Assembly: GCA_964387075.1 (NCBI GenBank)
Contig: CAYLVB010000002.1
Location: forward strand, 1-64,000
Length of the DNA stretch: 64,000 nucleotides
Source of the DNA: PALSA-968 sp964387075
Lineage (GTDB): Bacteria; Bacteroidota; Bacteroidia; B-17B0; Aurantibacillaceae
Reading direction: 5' to 3'
In this document: in pieces, positions 40,299 through 48,760 of the stretch
How the letters are laid out: every line of letters starts with the position of its first letter
How positions within the stretch are numbered: position 1 is the first letter of the stretch
Notes under the pieces: generated by a model
Seen by the model: only the letters and a program-made list of their open reading frames with translations
Told to the model about the DNA's origin: nothing
Database searches by the model: none
Translations under genes and position numbers: made by a program

Positions 40299-41705
40299 CT
40301 AATCGATCTTGATGATCTTCATCACCTTTTCTCCATTGTCAAATCTCACTTTGCAGAAGTAAATGCCGGATGGCTGCGTACTAATGTCTGTTTTGTTGTT
40401 TTGAACAGCTTTTTTGCATTCATAGACAAGTTCTCCGAGGGAATTGTAAACGGAAATGTTTTGGTATTCTCTAGTTGAATTAATAGAAAAGGAGCTAGTT
40501 GTGGGGTTGGGGAAAACAAAAATATTTTCTACTGTTAGTGTATTCTGGACAGGGGTAGTACAATTATGGGAAGTATTGGAGTAGTCGTATCCCGAAACAA
40601 AATTGGGCAACCCAAATGAGGTCTTTTTGCCTCCAAGATAAATAGCAGAATCAATGTAATTGCATTTAGGATAAATACTGTCGGCAAAAGAAATTTGAGA
40701 TAGAAAAAATTTATTACTTCTGGATAAATATATATTCCCATCTGGACCTAATTGCATTTGTCTCCAACCATCTGGTCCATTCTGAACAAGATAGTTTTGA
40801 GATGCAATTATCGCGGAAAGCCCCCCGGAGTTTAAATCATACTGATAAACTTCTCCAATTCCATTAGCGGAGCAATATAGCTTGGAGTTATCAGATGAAA
40901 ATGCCAGCCCATACACTCGAGCGCCTGAGGATAGAATTTGTTCGTTTGAAACCATTCCAGTCGAAGGATCAAAATCTGCTAAAAAGCATTTAGCTGAAGT
41001 TAAAGCGGAACAAATGGCGTAAGCTATTTTTTGCCCGTTTGTTGAGGCTGCCATTTGACCGACGCCATTTGCATCAGGTATGCTGGTTGAAGAAATAATT
41101 ACATTTGTAATACCCGTACCAGTTAATTGATACGCGTAAAAAACATTGGAGTTTAGTTTATGGGTTATTATCCAATAATCTATTCCGTTGGAATGCTTTA
41201 CGCAAATCAATTTTTCAGCAACTGTATCAAGTAGCTTGATGTTCTTTTGCGCCACCACAACATCACCATTTCCATTATTCAAACAAATATCAATGATGCT
41301 GTATCTCAGACCATTTTGAAAATTGTTTTCTTGAGCGTCTGTGGTAAATAAATAAAAATATCGAGAACTTCCGGGCTGTGGCACAATAATACTTGATTGT
41401 GTAGAAGAGGCATTTCCCATAAGACTGTCTCCATGGGGCATAATTGACTGAAGCTTATCCCAGACTTTCATCCCATTTGAATAGAATAAAAGAGAGCCAG
41501 AGCTATCAGATATTGAAGTAGATCCTTCGCTCCACCCCAAAGGATAAGGGTAAGTTTGACCATTTAGTAAAGGTGAGGGGGGGGTGTAATTAAAATCCAG
41601 GCCGGCTTGGGCTCCGAAATACCATATGTTCCCCTGCTTTTGGCTTTTACTCAGAAGAGGTAGAAATACAAATAAATATATGAATCTTCTGATTACGAAA
41701 TTCAT
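40299..41705 (-). CDS. T9SS type A secreted beta-propeller-like protein
   Basis: 468 residues with a signal peptide (FIYLFVFLPLLSKSQ). The body has repeated blade-like strands (SGSLLFYSNGMKVWDKL, GMVSNEQILSSGARVYGLAFSSDNSKLYCSANGIGEVYQYDL), suggesting a WD40 or PD40 propeller, with little enzymatic content. The C-terminal 80 residues (VFPNPTTSSFSINST ... GIYFCKVRFDNGEKVMKIIKID) are the type A T9SS sorting domain. Two neighbouring genes on the same strand are also secreted surface proteins. It follows a good terminator. Confidence 0.82.
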   Translation of the reverse strand: MNFVIRRFIYLFVFLPLLSKSQKQGNIWYFGAQAGLDFNYTPPSPLLNGQTYPYPLGWSEGSTSISDSSGSLLFYSNGMKVWDKLQSIMPHGDSLMGNASSTQSSIIVPQPGSSRYFYLFTTDAQENNFQNGLRYSIIDICLNNGNGDVVVAQKNIKLLDTVAEKLICVKHSNGIDYWIITHKLNSNVFYAYQLTGTGITNVIISSTSIPDANGVGQMAASTNGQKIAYAICSALTSAKCFLADFDPSTGMVSNEQILSSGARVYGLAFSSDNSKLYCSANGIGEVYQYDLNSGGLSAIIASQNYLVQNGPDGWRQMQLGPDGNIYLSRSNKFFLSQISFADSIYPKCNYIDSAIYLGGKKTSFGLPNFVSGYDYSNTSHNCTTPVQNTLTVENIFVFPNPTTSSFSINSTREYQNISVYNSLGELVYECKKAVQNNKTDISTQPSGIYFCKVRFDNGEKVMKIIKID

Positions 41706-41731
41706 AAGTATAAAGTTACGAAATTTTCAAG

Positions 41732-41770
41732 AATAAAAAAAGCCTGGTCTTTTCAAGGGCCAGGCTTTTC
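41732..41770 (-). terminator. Intrinsic terminator of the S74 adhesin
   Basis: Arms AAAGCCTGG (41739-41747) and CCAGGCTTT (41760-41768), followed on the minus strand by a run of seven T. It terminates the adhesin gene and separates it from the propeller gene. Confidence 0.75.
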
Positions 41771-41784
41771 TTAAACCACAATTA

Positions 41785-43062
41785 TTATTGTTTCATCATT
41801 TTCTTTGTATCGAAAATTTTACCATCAATTAAAAGGGTATAGCTAAATGTGCCACTTGTTAAGTCATTAGCGTATACATTTAATTGACCTTTTCCGGTAT
41901 TTTTTATTTCCACGGTCTTAATTAACTTTCCATTTGAATCATAAAACAATATTTGGGAATGATTCGCGGTCGCTGGAATATTATATGTAATTACGGTTTG
42001 CTCAGCAAATGGATTTGGAGAATTTTGATTTAGAACAACTATATTAATATCGCTTAATTCCACATTGATTGAGCCTGTTCCTTTAATATCGGTATTATTT
42101 TGAATGCTGCGATTGCCGCCGCCCCCACTTAATATATCCTTTAAACTATCAACGGTTTTAGATAGTTCCTGTACAGCTTTTACCAACGGAACTACTATTT
42201 CAGCATAATTTATGGCGTAATGATCGGTACTGTTTTCAGGGGCATGAACAATGTCCGAGGAGAACCCTACTTCCTCCGCAGCTGCTTTAACTTCTTGAGC
42301 TATAAATCCTGAGCGAACTATACCTCTTGAAGCAATGAAATTTCCACTAACTAGATATCTTTCTTTAAGGCTATCAGGCATATTTTGAGTAATGTGTTGG
42401 GCTAGGGCTTCTGTATTCATTTTATAGGTTACAGGCCTAAGTTTATTGATAAAATTAATGCCTTTCACGTTTTCTGTTACATCCGTTTTAAATCTACCAT
42501 CACTTCCGCTCCACACTCCCAGGGCACAATAAAGCAAGGCATTCGCATCACCTAAATACATTCTATTAGTTGCCGTAGTAATTGCGTTGCTTCCTATAGC
42601 TGAAGCATTGCTATAATTGTTCGCATTTGCATCCGCAGCGGCCCCAACAAAGGTGTTATTTGATCCGGTTTTATTTGTAGTACCAGCTTGGTATCCGACC
42701 CCTGTGTTATCGCTACCAGTGGCTCCGCTAGAACTTTGTAAAGATCCATAACCATGCGCTGTATTTCTGCTCCCGGTGTACCAATATAACGAAGAATATC
42801 CGCTACCTGTGCAAGCACTTCCGGTAGAAACGCTGTACAAAGCATATCCGCCCAGTGCGGTATTTTGTGCACCGGTGGTGTTTGTATGCAAGGACTGGTA
42901 TCCTACAGCAGCATTAAGAATTGAACTTGTATTATTGGTTAAAGCCTGGTATCCCACGCCGGTATTATAGGATGCTGCATTGTCGAGCAACGCCTCATAA
43001 CCGCATGCTACATTAAAAGAATGCGATGTAATGGTGCTTAGCGCATAATCTCCCATGGCCAC
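41785..43062 (-). pseudogene. S74-chaperoned repeat adhesin, C-terminal part of a frameshifted gene
   Basis: 425 residues as a separate frame, but the reading frame continues upstream to about 43190, where it joins the 43133-44296 frame. It contains more short NTAVGYQ-type repeats, then a Peptidase S74 intramolecular chaperone module (SDGRFKTDVTENVKGINFI...RSGFIAQEVKAAAEEVGF...YAEIVVPLVKAVQEL). The end (LNQNSPNPFAEQTVITYNIP ... IFDTKKMMKQ) is a type A T9SS sorting domain. S74 domains trimerise tail-spike and adhesin stalks and cut themselves off. An artificial Met start would truncate the repeats. Confidence 0.8.
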
Positions 43063-43132
43063 ATTTTTTGTTCCTGTCGTGCACGCGCCAAGTGTCTGAT
43101 AACCGAATGCGTTGTTGTAAATACCTGTTGTG

Positions 43133-44296
43133 TTAGCGGTTAAAGATTTGTAACCTACAGCTGTGTTTGGATAACCTGAAGTGGTAGCTTAAGGATTCAA
43201 AGCCAAACGCGCTATTGTTTGAGCCGGTACTTGTTGCAAGAGCAGATGTTCCCATCGCTGTATTAGACCCTCCTGTTACATTAGTTTTCAATGCTTCATA
43301 ACCAAACGCTGCATTGTTCGCTCCCGACGTGTTCGCTGTAAGAGCAGAATACCCAAAGGCTTCGTTAGGCGTACCCGTTGAATTGGCATTTAAAGCCAGC
43401 GCACCGAAAGCGCTATTGGAAGAACCGGTGTACTGTGATAAGGAACCTTTGCCAACCGCAGTATTGCCAATACCAGTCTGTAGGGTGTTTAAGGAATATT
43501 CACCAATGGCTGTGTTATAACTTCCGCTTGTGCAAACTCCAAGTGCATAATGGCCCACCGCAATATTCGCCGTACATGTGGTAAAAATGGGGAGGGCCTG
43601 CGAGCCAACGGCAACATTATATCCTCCAGTGGCGCCTGCCGTTCCTTTACCTGCATCGTCTCCAACAAAGACATTATAATTTGCATTATCAGTATTATAT
43701 CCGGAGTGGAAACCTAGAAATGTATTATTTTGTCCAATATTAAGTTTTCCAGTTTCAAATCCGAAAAAGGCATTTTCACTGGTGCCTACATTCGTGTATC
43801 CACTTTGATATCCTACAAAGACATTTTCTCCCGAATTATCGGCATTAAAGCCGGCCTGTGATCCGACGAAAACAGCTCCCAGCGGATGAGAACCTGAGTT
43901 ACCAAGATTGAACCCCGCCTGATAACCAACAAGCACGGATCCATCCCCATTGAATTTAGTACCCGCTTGTCGCCCTATATGTGTATTTTTATCCCCGCCA
44001 TTAACGGCATTTCCTGCTGCAGAGCCTATAAGGGTATTATCTGTCCCACCGCCTGCTCCGCCACCGGTATTTAATGCCGCGCCCGCTGTATAACCTACCG
44101 CTGTATTGTTTGTTCCGTTCATTCCTGCATTTCCCGAAGAACAGCCTACCATAGTATTTGTGTTTCCGCCTGCGGCGTTAGCACCGCACGTGTTAGCTCC
44201 GGTTCCACTTAAGGCAGTTTGCCCAAACGAATTAATTGCGCCTAAAACTCCAAAAGCAATCGTTGCAAGAAGTTTTATTTTCATTCTTGTTTTCAT
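43133..44296 (-). pseudogene. Repeat adhesin, N-terminal part of a frameshifted gene
   Basis: 387 residues with signal peptide MKIKLLATIAFGVLGAINSFGQ and then about twenty degenerate copies of a 20-25-residue beta-strand repeat of the form NTAVGYxAGxxxxxG, as in the stalks of trimeric adhesins and phage fibres. The frame ends with non-repeat residues SYHFRLSKHSCRLQIFNR. Shifting frame by one base at the ttaa around 43189-43192 restores TSGYPNTAVGYKSLTANTTG and joins to the next frame. The full protein would be about 830 residues. Not located in a homopolymer, so slippage is unlikely. Confidence 0.8.
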
Positions 44297-44407
44297 GTTG
44301 AATTTTTTTAGTTAATAATTGAAGAGGGAGTAAAAGTAAATGTATTGAGCGCCAAAAAATGGCACTTTACTTTTTGCCAAAAAAATTAAATGCAGGCAAG
44401 ATTAAAA

Positions 44408-44608
44408 TTACTTTGCTAAGTAATAGGTTCTACGACGACGACTGTATTTAACATTCAGATTCTCTTCCCTTAATGAAGCGATCAACCGCAAAACAGAGCG
44501 CCGCGAAACATTCAGTGTACCGCTTAATTGATCCACAGTAATATAAGAGCCATTCTTCAGGAAAAATTTCACTCTCTCCAATTGCCGGGTATGATCATTG
44601 TAACTCAC
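44408..44608 (-). CDS. Small HTH protein, DeoR/HTH_11-like
   Basis: 66 residues from a GTG at 44608. A winged-helix-like helix-turn-helix (YITVDQLSGTLNVSRRSVLRLIASLREENLNVKYSRRRRTYYL) fills the protein, with a basic C-terminus. It resembles the DNA-binding half of DeoR or WYL-type regulators without an effector domain. I moved the start: a perfect TATATTTG box precedes this GTG by about 23 bases, while the longer frame to 44668 would be upstream of it. It sits just upstream of the frameshifted adhesin on the same strand; a regulatory link is possible. Confidence 0.65.
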   Translation of the reverse strand: MSYNDHTRQLERVKFFLKNGSYITVDQLSGTLNVSRRSVLRLIASLREENLNVKYSRRRRTYYLAK

Positions 44609-44740
44609 TGATTGTATACTTTGTAGAATTACAAATATATAAGATAAAAATACAAAAAAACAAGACAAACGGCAAAAAAAAACGCTAAATGAATATTAAC
44701 TTATTGAAATGTAACGCACTAAAAAGCCTTAACAATGTCG

Positions 44741-44748
44741 TACCTTTG
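44741..44748 (+). promoter_or_regulatory. -7 box TACCTTTG of dusB
   Basis: A perfect TAnnTTTG element 11 bases before the ATG at 44760. Confidence 0.65.
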
Positions 44749-44759
44749 CAGACCCGTAA

Positions 44760-45749
44760 ATGGTAAAAATAGGCAACATAGAATTAGGCGAATTTCCGCT
44801 CTTGCTCGCTCCTATGGAGGACGTGAGCGATCCGCCATTTCGCTATGTGTGCAAACAGGGCGGGGCCGACCTCATGTTCACCGAGTTCATCTCAAGCGAG
44901 GGCCTGATACGCGACGCCATCAAAAGCAAAAAGAAGCTCGACATCTTTGAATACGAGCGTCCGGTGGGCATTCAAATATTTGGCGGCGATGAAGAAGCGA
45001 TGCTGATGAGCTCGAAGATCGTTGATGCCACTAATCCCGATATCGTTGACATCAATTTTGGTTGCCCGGTAAAAAAAGTAGTTTGCAAAGGAGCCGGCGC
45101 CGGTGTTTTAAAAGATATTGAATTAATGGTACGCCTCACCAAAGCTGTTATTAAAGGAACTGATAAACCCGTAACCGTAAAAACCCGTTTGGGTTGGGAT
45201 GATAATTCCATCAACATCATGGAAGTCACAGAACGTTTACAGGACGTAGGCGTGCAGGCTTTGAGCATTCACGGTCGCACGCGCGCGCAGATGTACAAAG
45301 GCAGCGCCGACTGGACCATGATAGGAGAAGTAAAGAACAACCCAAGAATAAAGATCCCCATCTTCGGCAACGGCGATGTGGAAACACCCGAACGCGTAAA
45401 AGAAGTAAAAGAAAAATACGGAGTAGACGGCGTAATGATCGGTCGCGCCAGCATAGGTTATCCCTGGGTCTTTAACGAGATAAAGCATTTTTTAAAAACT
45501 GGCGAGCATTTGGCAAAACCTACATTAGCATTGCGCGCCGAGGTCTGCAAAACACATTTGCTTAAATCAGTAGAGTGGAAAGGGGAGAAGCTGGGCATTT
45601 TAGAGATGCGTCGCCACTACGCCAATTATTTCCGCGGCTTGCCGGATTTCAAACAAACCCGCATGCTTTTAGTTACTACCGATAAGCTCGATGAGATCGT
45701 GAATACCATAGATGGCATCGCTTCCCGTTACGAATCGGTTACGGTGTAA
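44760..45749 (+). CDS. dusB: tRNA-dihydrouridine synthase, DusB family
   Basis: 329 residues, FMN-dependent reduction of uridines in the tRNA D-loop. The opening PLLLAPMEDVSDPPFRYVCK, the catalytic region DINFGCPVKKVVCKGAGAGVL with Cys (in GCP and KVVCKG), the KTRLGWDD and IHGRTRAQMYKGSADW segments, and GNGDVETPERV-GVDGVMIGRASIGYPW are the family marks. Length and domain order (TIM barrel, then helical domain) are normal. Single gene; it is followed by a long repeat-rich gap. Confidence 0.93.
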   Translation: MVKIGNIELGEFPLLLAPMEDVSDPPFRYVCKQGGADLMFTEFISSEGLIRDAIKSKKKLDIFEYERPVGIQIFGGDEEAMLMSSKIVDATNPDIVDINFGCPVKKVVCKGAGAGVLKDIELMVRLTKAVIKGTDKPVTVKTRLGWDDNSINIMEVTERLQDVGVQALSIHGRTRAQMYKGSADWTMIGEVKNNPRIKIPIFGNGDVETPERVKEVKEKYGVDGVMIGRASIGYPWVFNEIKHFLKTGEHLAKPTLALRAEVCKTHLLKSVEWKGEKLGILEMRRHYANYFRGLPDFKQTRMLLVTTDKLDEIVNTIDGIASRYESVTV

Positions 45750-45848
45750 TTGCTTTTTCTTTTTGGATCTCTGGAAGGGATTGGAGTGACCGGATCTGGC
45801 GACTGCAGGAGTGGGCTCTTCAAAACAAGGACATTTTGTTAGAGAGGG

Positions 45849-45892
45849 AGATCCCGGTGTGAACAGCCTTGCACGTTCTTTTTCCTTGATGA
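45849..45892. repeat. Partial copy of intergenic repeat (left)
   Basis: AGATCCCGGTGTGA, a variable stretch, and CTTGATGA match the start of the element at 45971 with a few differences. It is a truncated copy, about 45 bases, in the gap after dusB. Confidence 0.5.
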
Positions 45893-45970
45893 GGTAAGAA
45901 CTTTGGCCATTGTATGTGGCCATAGTTGTTGGTGGCAGGCCGTTAAACCAGGAGATCCGATTTCAGGGTT

Positions 45971-46142
45971 AGATCCCGGTGTGAGCAGCCTTCACTACTT
46001 TTCTTCCTTGATGAAGAAAAGTATCAAAAGAGAAATCAAGGCAGAGCGATCCCTGCGCGCCTCTCCGATTTCTTAACGGGTTTTCGGGAACGGTCGAAAA
46101 CCCTAAAATCGGATTCACCGCACACCCCCATCGCGCTCTGCC
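45971..46142. repeat. Nested-hairpin intergenic repeat element
   Basis: Starts AGATCCCGGTGTGAGCAG. Three nested inverted pairs follow: GGCAGAGCG (46040-46048) with CGCTCTGCC (46134-46142); TCCGATTT (46064-46071) with AAATCGGA (46106-46113); GGGTTTTCG (46078-46086) with CGAAAACCC (46095-46103). It could fold into one long structured RNA or cruciform. No open frame is credible. A related element in opposite orientation lies at 46387. Confidence 0.6.
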
Positions 46143-46386
46143 ATGGCCTTCGCTCGGTCCCGGAGGAGCTTAGTTCTATTAAGCTGTGTTTTCGATTCCA
46201 TGGGGACATTTTGTGCTGTTTTGAAAACCATGACGTAACCAGTGGTGTTTGGTCAGCAATAATGAACCCCGTATTTAAACAAAACGTTGGTCACGTACAG
46301 GTTATTCACAGTAGCACCAGAAAGTATCGCTGTAATGAAATGACCGATTTAAAAGAGATCTTAATTAGGAATAGCGGGCAGGTCTG

Positions 46387-46471
46387 ACGGAGCGCGATGG
46401 AGGTGTGGTCGTGCGGAAGGAATCGCTCCGTCTTGATTTTTTGTTTCTTTTTCATCAAGGAAAAAGAAAGT
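46387..46471. repeat. Inverted, internally deleted copy of the nested-hairpin repeat
   Basis: GGAGCGCGATGGAGGTGTGG matches the reverse complement of the 46118-46142 end of the first element. GAATCGCTCCGTCTTGATTT continues the match to its start, ending in a CATCAAGGAAAAAGAAA stretch. The inner hairpin is missing. Its own arms ACGGAGCG and CGCTCCGT still pair. The rest of the 45750-46561 gap contains no gene I can support. Confidence 0.55.
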
Positions 46472-46561
46472 GTAAGGCTGCTTACAACGAAAGCCTCTTT
46501 GGAGAGGTATGTCATCGTTTAGAAACGCCCTTAGCACGGCCACGCAATATGGGCCGCCACA

Positions 46562-47749
46562 TTACTCCTTCACCAACTTCCCGCTCGCGATCTCTTTCCC
46601 ATCCGAATCTATTTTGTAATAATAAATTCCGGCAGGCATTTCACTTAATCGAACCGGTATCTTTTGATCGGAAGAAACAACTTCCCTCACTTTTTCTCCA
46701 AAGGAATTGTAGATCGAAATTCGTTTTCTAGATAGATCCGGCGTGAAAGAGAAGGTTAAGTAATTGCTTGTCGGGTTCGGATAAACATTCACTTCAACTC
46801 TTTTTTTATCAGCGATACCCGTTTGACACATGTTGTAATTATTCTTGATCATCTGCCCGATCTGCACGGTTTTGTCGAGCACCTGCTGCGGTAAATGTCT
46901 CGCGCCGAGCCAGCCGGGCGCAATGCCGGGCCAGGTAAAACCTACCAAAGCAGCCACGTTCGTATCGGCCAAAGCCAGTTTATAATAATTCTCCAAAACG
47001 GTTTCCATGCTGTCGGGCGTCCAGCCGCCGGGCCAGAAGCCCGAATTCCATTGTTCATCAAACACAAGGATAATTCTTTGGTTGGGTGTGCTGCGTTTCG
47101 ATTCAAAAGTGTCGAGCTGGGCGAGGTAAGAAGCATCTGTAGAAACATCGTAAACGCCGTAGCGGTCAAAACCCAGGTAATCGATGGTGGTGGGCACCTG
47201 TATCTGGTTCACCATCGTGTAGGCTTCCACCGTTGCCAGCGGAATGGTAGGAAAGTCTGCTTTGATGGTATTGCAAATAGTGCTCAGCTCCGTAAAACCC
47301 ACGCCGTTCCAGGTAGGCTCATCGCAAACATAGATCATTTCTATTTGCTGGGGGTTCAGCACGGATGCATTGGCAACTTTAAAACTATCCCAGCGCGACT
47401 GATAATTAGGATACAGATCATAATTCGATCCGCTTGGCCCGTTTGTATTAGCGAGATAAATGAAGATCTTTGAAACAGAAAGAATGGGCTTCACGCAACC
47501 CGCGTTCATTAAATTCACGCGGTTTATGATGGTGTCGGTATGACTCTCCACGCACATCTGCGCCACGTTGCTAAATGAATCAACTTCATTTATATAATTG
47601 CTAAGTACCGGCACATCATTCGGGTCGTCCAGGCTGCAATCCACAATGGCGAAACCAAAATATTTCAGTCGCGCCGGAGGCGGGGTGACCTGAGCGAAAG
47701 CGGACACAGTAGCCAGGAAAAGACAAAGACCAATAAGGGGTTTTTTCAT
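46562..47749 (-). CDS. T9SS type A secreted protein, TIM-barrel glycosidase-like
   Basis: 395 residues; ATG at 47749 gives signal peptide MKKPLIGLCLFLATVSAFAQ. The body shows alternating strands and helices with FGFAIVDCSLDDPND, IEMIYVCDEPTWNG, TIDYLGFDRYGVYD and RIILVFDEQWNSGFW, a layout close to (beta/alpha)8 glycoside hydrolase-like proteins with a Glu in CDEP and a Glu in FDEQW at positions plausible for acid/base and nucleophile. I cannot assign a GH family. The C-terminal VNVYPNPTSNYLTFSF...ASGKLVKE is a type A T9SS sorting domain. Confidence 0.78.
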   Translation of the reverse strand: MKKPLIGLCLFLATVSAFAQVTPPPARLKYFGFAIVDCSLDDPNDVPVLSNYINEVDSFSNVAQMCVESHTDTIINRVNLMNAGCVKPILSVSKIFIYLANTNGPSGSNYDLYPNYQSRWDSFKVANASVLNPQQIEMIYVCDEPTWNGVGFTELSTICNTIKADFPTIPLATVEAYTMVNQIQVPTTIDYLGFDRYGVYDVSTDASYLAQLDTFESKRSTPNQRIILVFDEQWNSGFWPGGWTPDSMETVLENYYKLALADTNVAALVGFTWPGIAPGWLGARHLPQQVLDKTVQIGQMIKNNYNMCQTGIADKKRVEVNVYPNPTSNYLTFSFTPDLSRKRISIYNSFGEKVREVVSSDQKIPVRLSEMPAGIYYYKIDSDGKEIASGKLVKE

Positions 47750-47914
47750 GTTTTTCGGAGCATTAAGATACATGCTATATTCGGAATTTAATTAGGAAGT
47801 ACCAATTCAAAATTTTGTTTATTTTAGATATCTGAAGGCTATACGGGATAAAGGGATACTATATAGTTTACTGATTGTCATGCATGGAGCAAGAATGTAA
47901 AGAGACAAAACTAA

Positions 47915-48760
47915 ATGAGGGTTTTTAAGGACGTAGGAGAACTGAGCGAGGCGCTTGTGAGTAATTTCAGGCTCAAGGCCAAAATACTTTCTATTCTCTT
48001 CGGGTCGGTGCTGTTTGTTGAGTTTATTGTACTTGCCTGGGTGGCAACCCAAACCGATCTTCCCGGGAAAGTGGTGCCCATTAAAATGATGGTCCTGGGC
48101 CCAATGCTCTTAAGCCTGGTATTTCTCTCTGAGCTGCTGTCTTTCCGTTATCTAAAGCGCAAGGAGGCGGGCGCGGGCCGCATAAAGAGCTCTTTCATTT
48201 ATATATCCACCTTTGTGGAAGTGAGCTTTCCCTGCATAGTCATGGTCATGGCCGGAAATATTCTGCGTGGTACCGCCATCATTGAACCGCTGCAGGTTAT
48301 CAATTCGCCATTGCTTATCATGGTTTTTATCATGATCGTGTTGTCTTCGTTGTTGCTTGATCCACGCTTGTGTTTTTTCGCGGGACTAACCGCTGGTATT
48401 GAATATATCCTCATTAGTTTTTCATTCCTGGCGCAGGAAGCTGCAACGGGGCCGGTAGATTGGATGAACGCCGCAATTAAAGGTGTGTTCCTGGTGATAG
48501 CCGGATTAATAGCCGGCTTTGTCTCCGCGAAAGTACGGGAAGCCGTACTTTCATCGCTGTACTCCAAGAACGAACTCATCAATAACCTGGATGCCCGTGT
48601 TGCGGAAAAGACCGCCGAACTGGAAAAGAAAAATGAATTGCTGCAGGAGAAACAAAAAGAGATACTCGATAGCATACACTATGCAAAAAGAATACAGTGC
48701 ACACTCCTTCCGAACGAAAAGTACCTCATCAAGACGCTGGAGAAATTAAAAAAGCAATGA
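47915..48760 (+). CDS. Six-helix membrane sensor stub ending in PP2C-linker motif
   Basis: 281 residues with about six membrane helices (between residues 28 and 200), a heptad coiled coil (NLDARVAEKTAELEKKNELL), then KQKEILDSIHYAKRIQ and a stop about 20 residues later, with the ending LLPNEKYLIKTLEKLKKQ. It overlaps the next TPR gene as ATGA (48757), so the two stubs are made together. The N-terminal domain resembles the membrane halves of some class III cyclases but there is no cyclase. Function inferred as a signalling sensor. Confidence 0.75.
   Translation: MRVFKDVGELSEALVSNFRLKAKILSILFGSVLFVEFIVLAWVATQTDLPGKVVPIKMMVLGPMLLSLVFLSELLSFRYLKRKEAGAGRIKSSFIYISTFVEVSFPCIVMVMAGNILRGTAIIEPLQVINSPLLIMVFIMIVLSSLLLDPRLCFFAGLTAGIEYILISFSFLAQEAATGPVDWMNAAIKGVFLVIAGLIAGFVSAKVREAVLSSLYSKNELINNLDARVAEKTAELEKKNELLQEKQKEILDSIHYAKRIQCTLLPNEKYLIKTLEKLKKQ

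Noticed and set aside
43090..44290. Tandem DNA repeats as a CRISPR array
   Set aside because: The repeats are degenerate, codon-phased and encode NTAVGYQ-type protein repeats; there are no uniform spacers.
46306..46731. Open frames in the repeat-rich gap
   Set aside because: They run through structured repeats and have no recognised domain, start signal or codon pattern; treated as chance frames.
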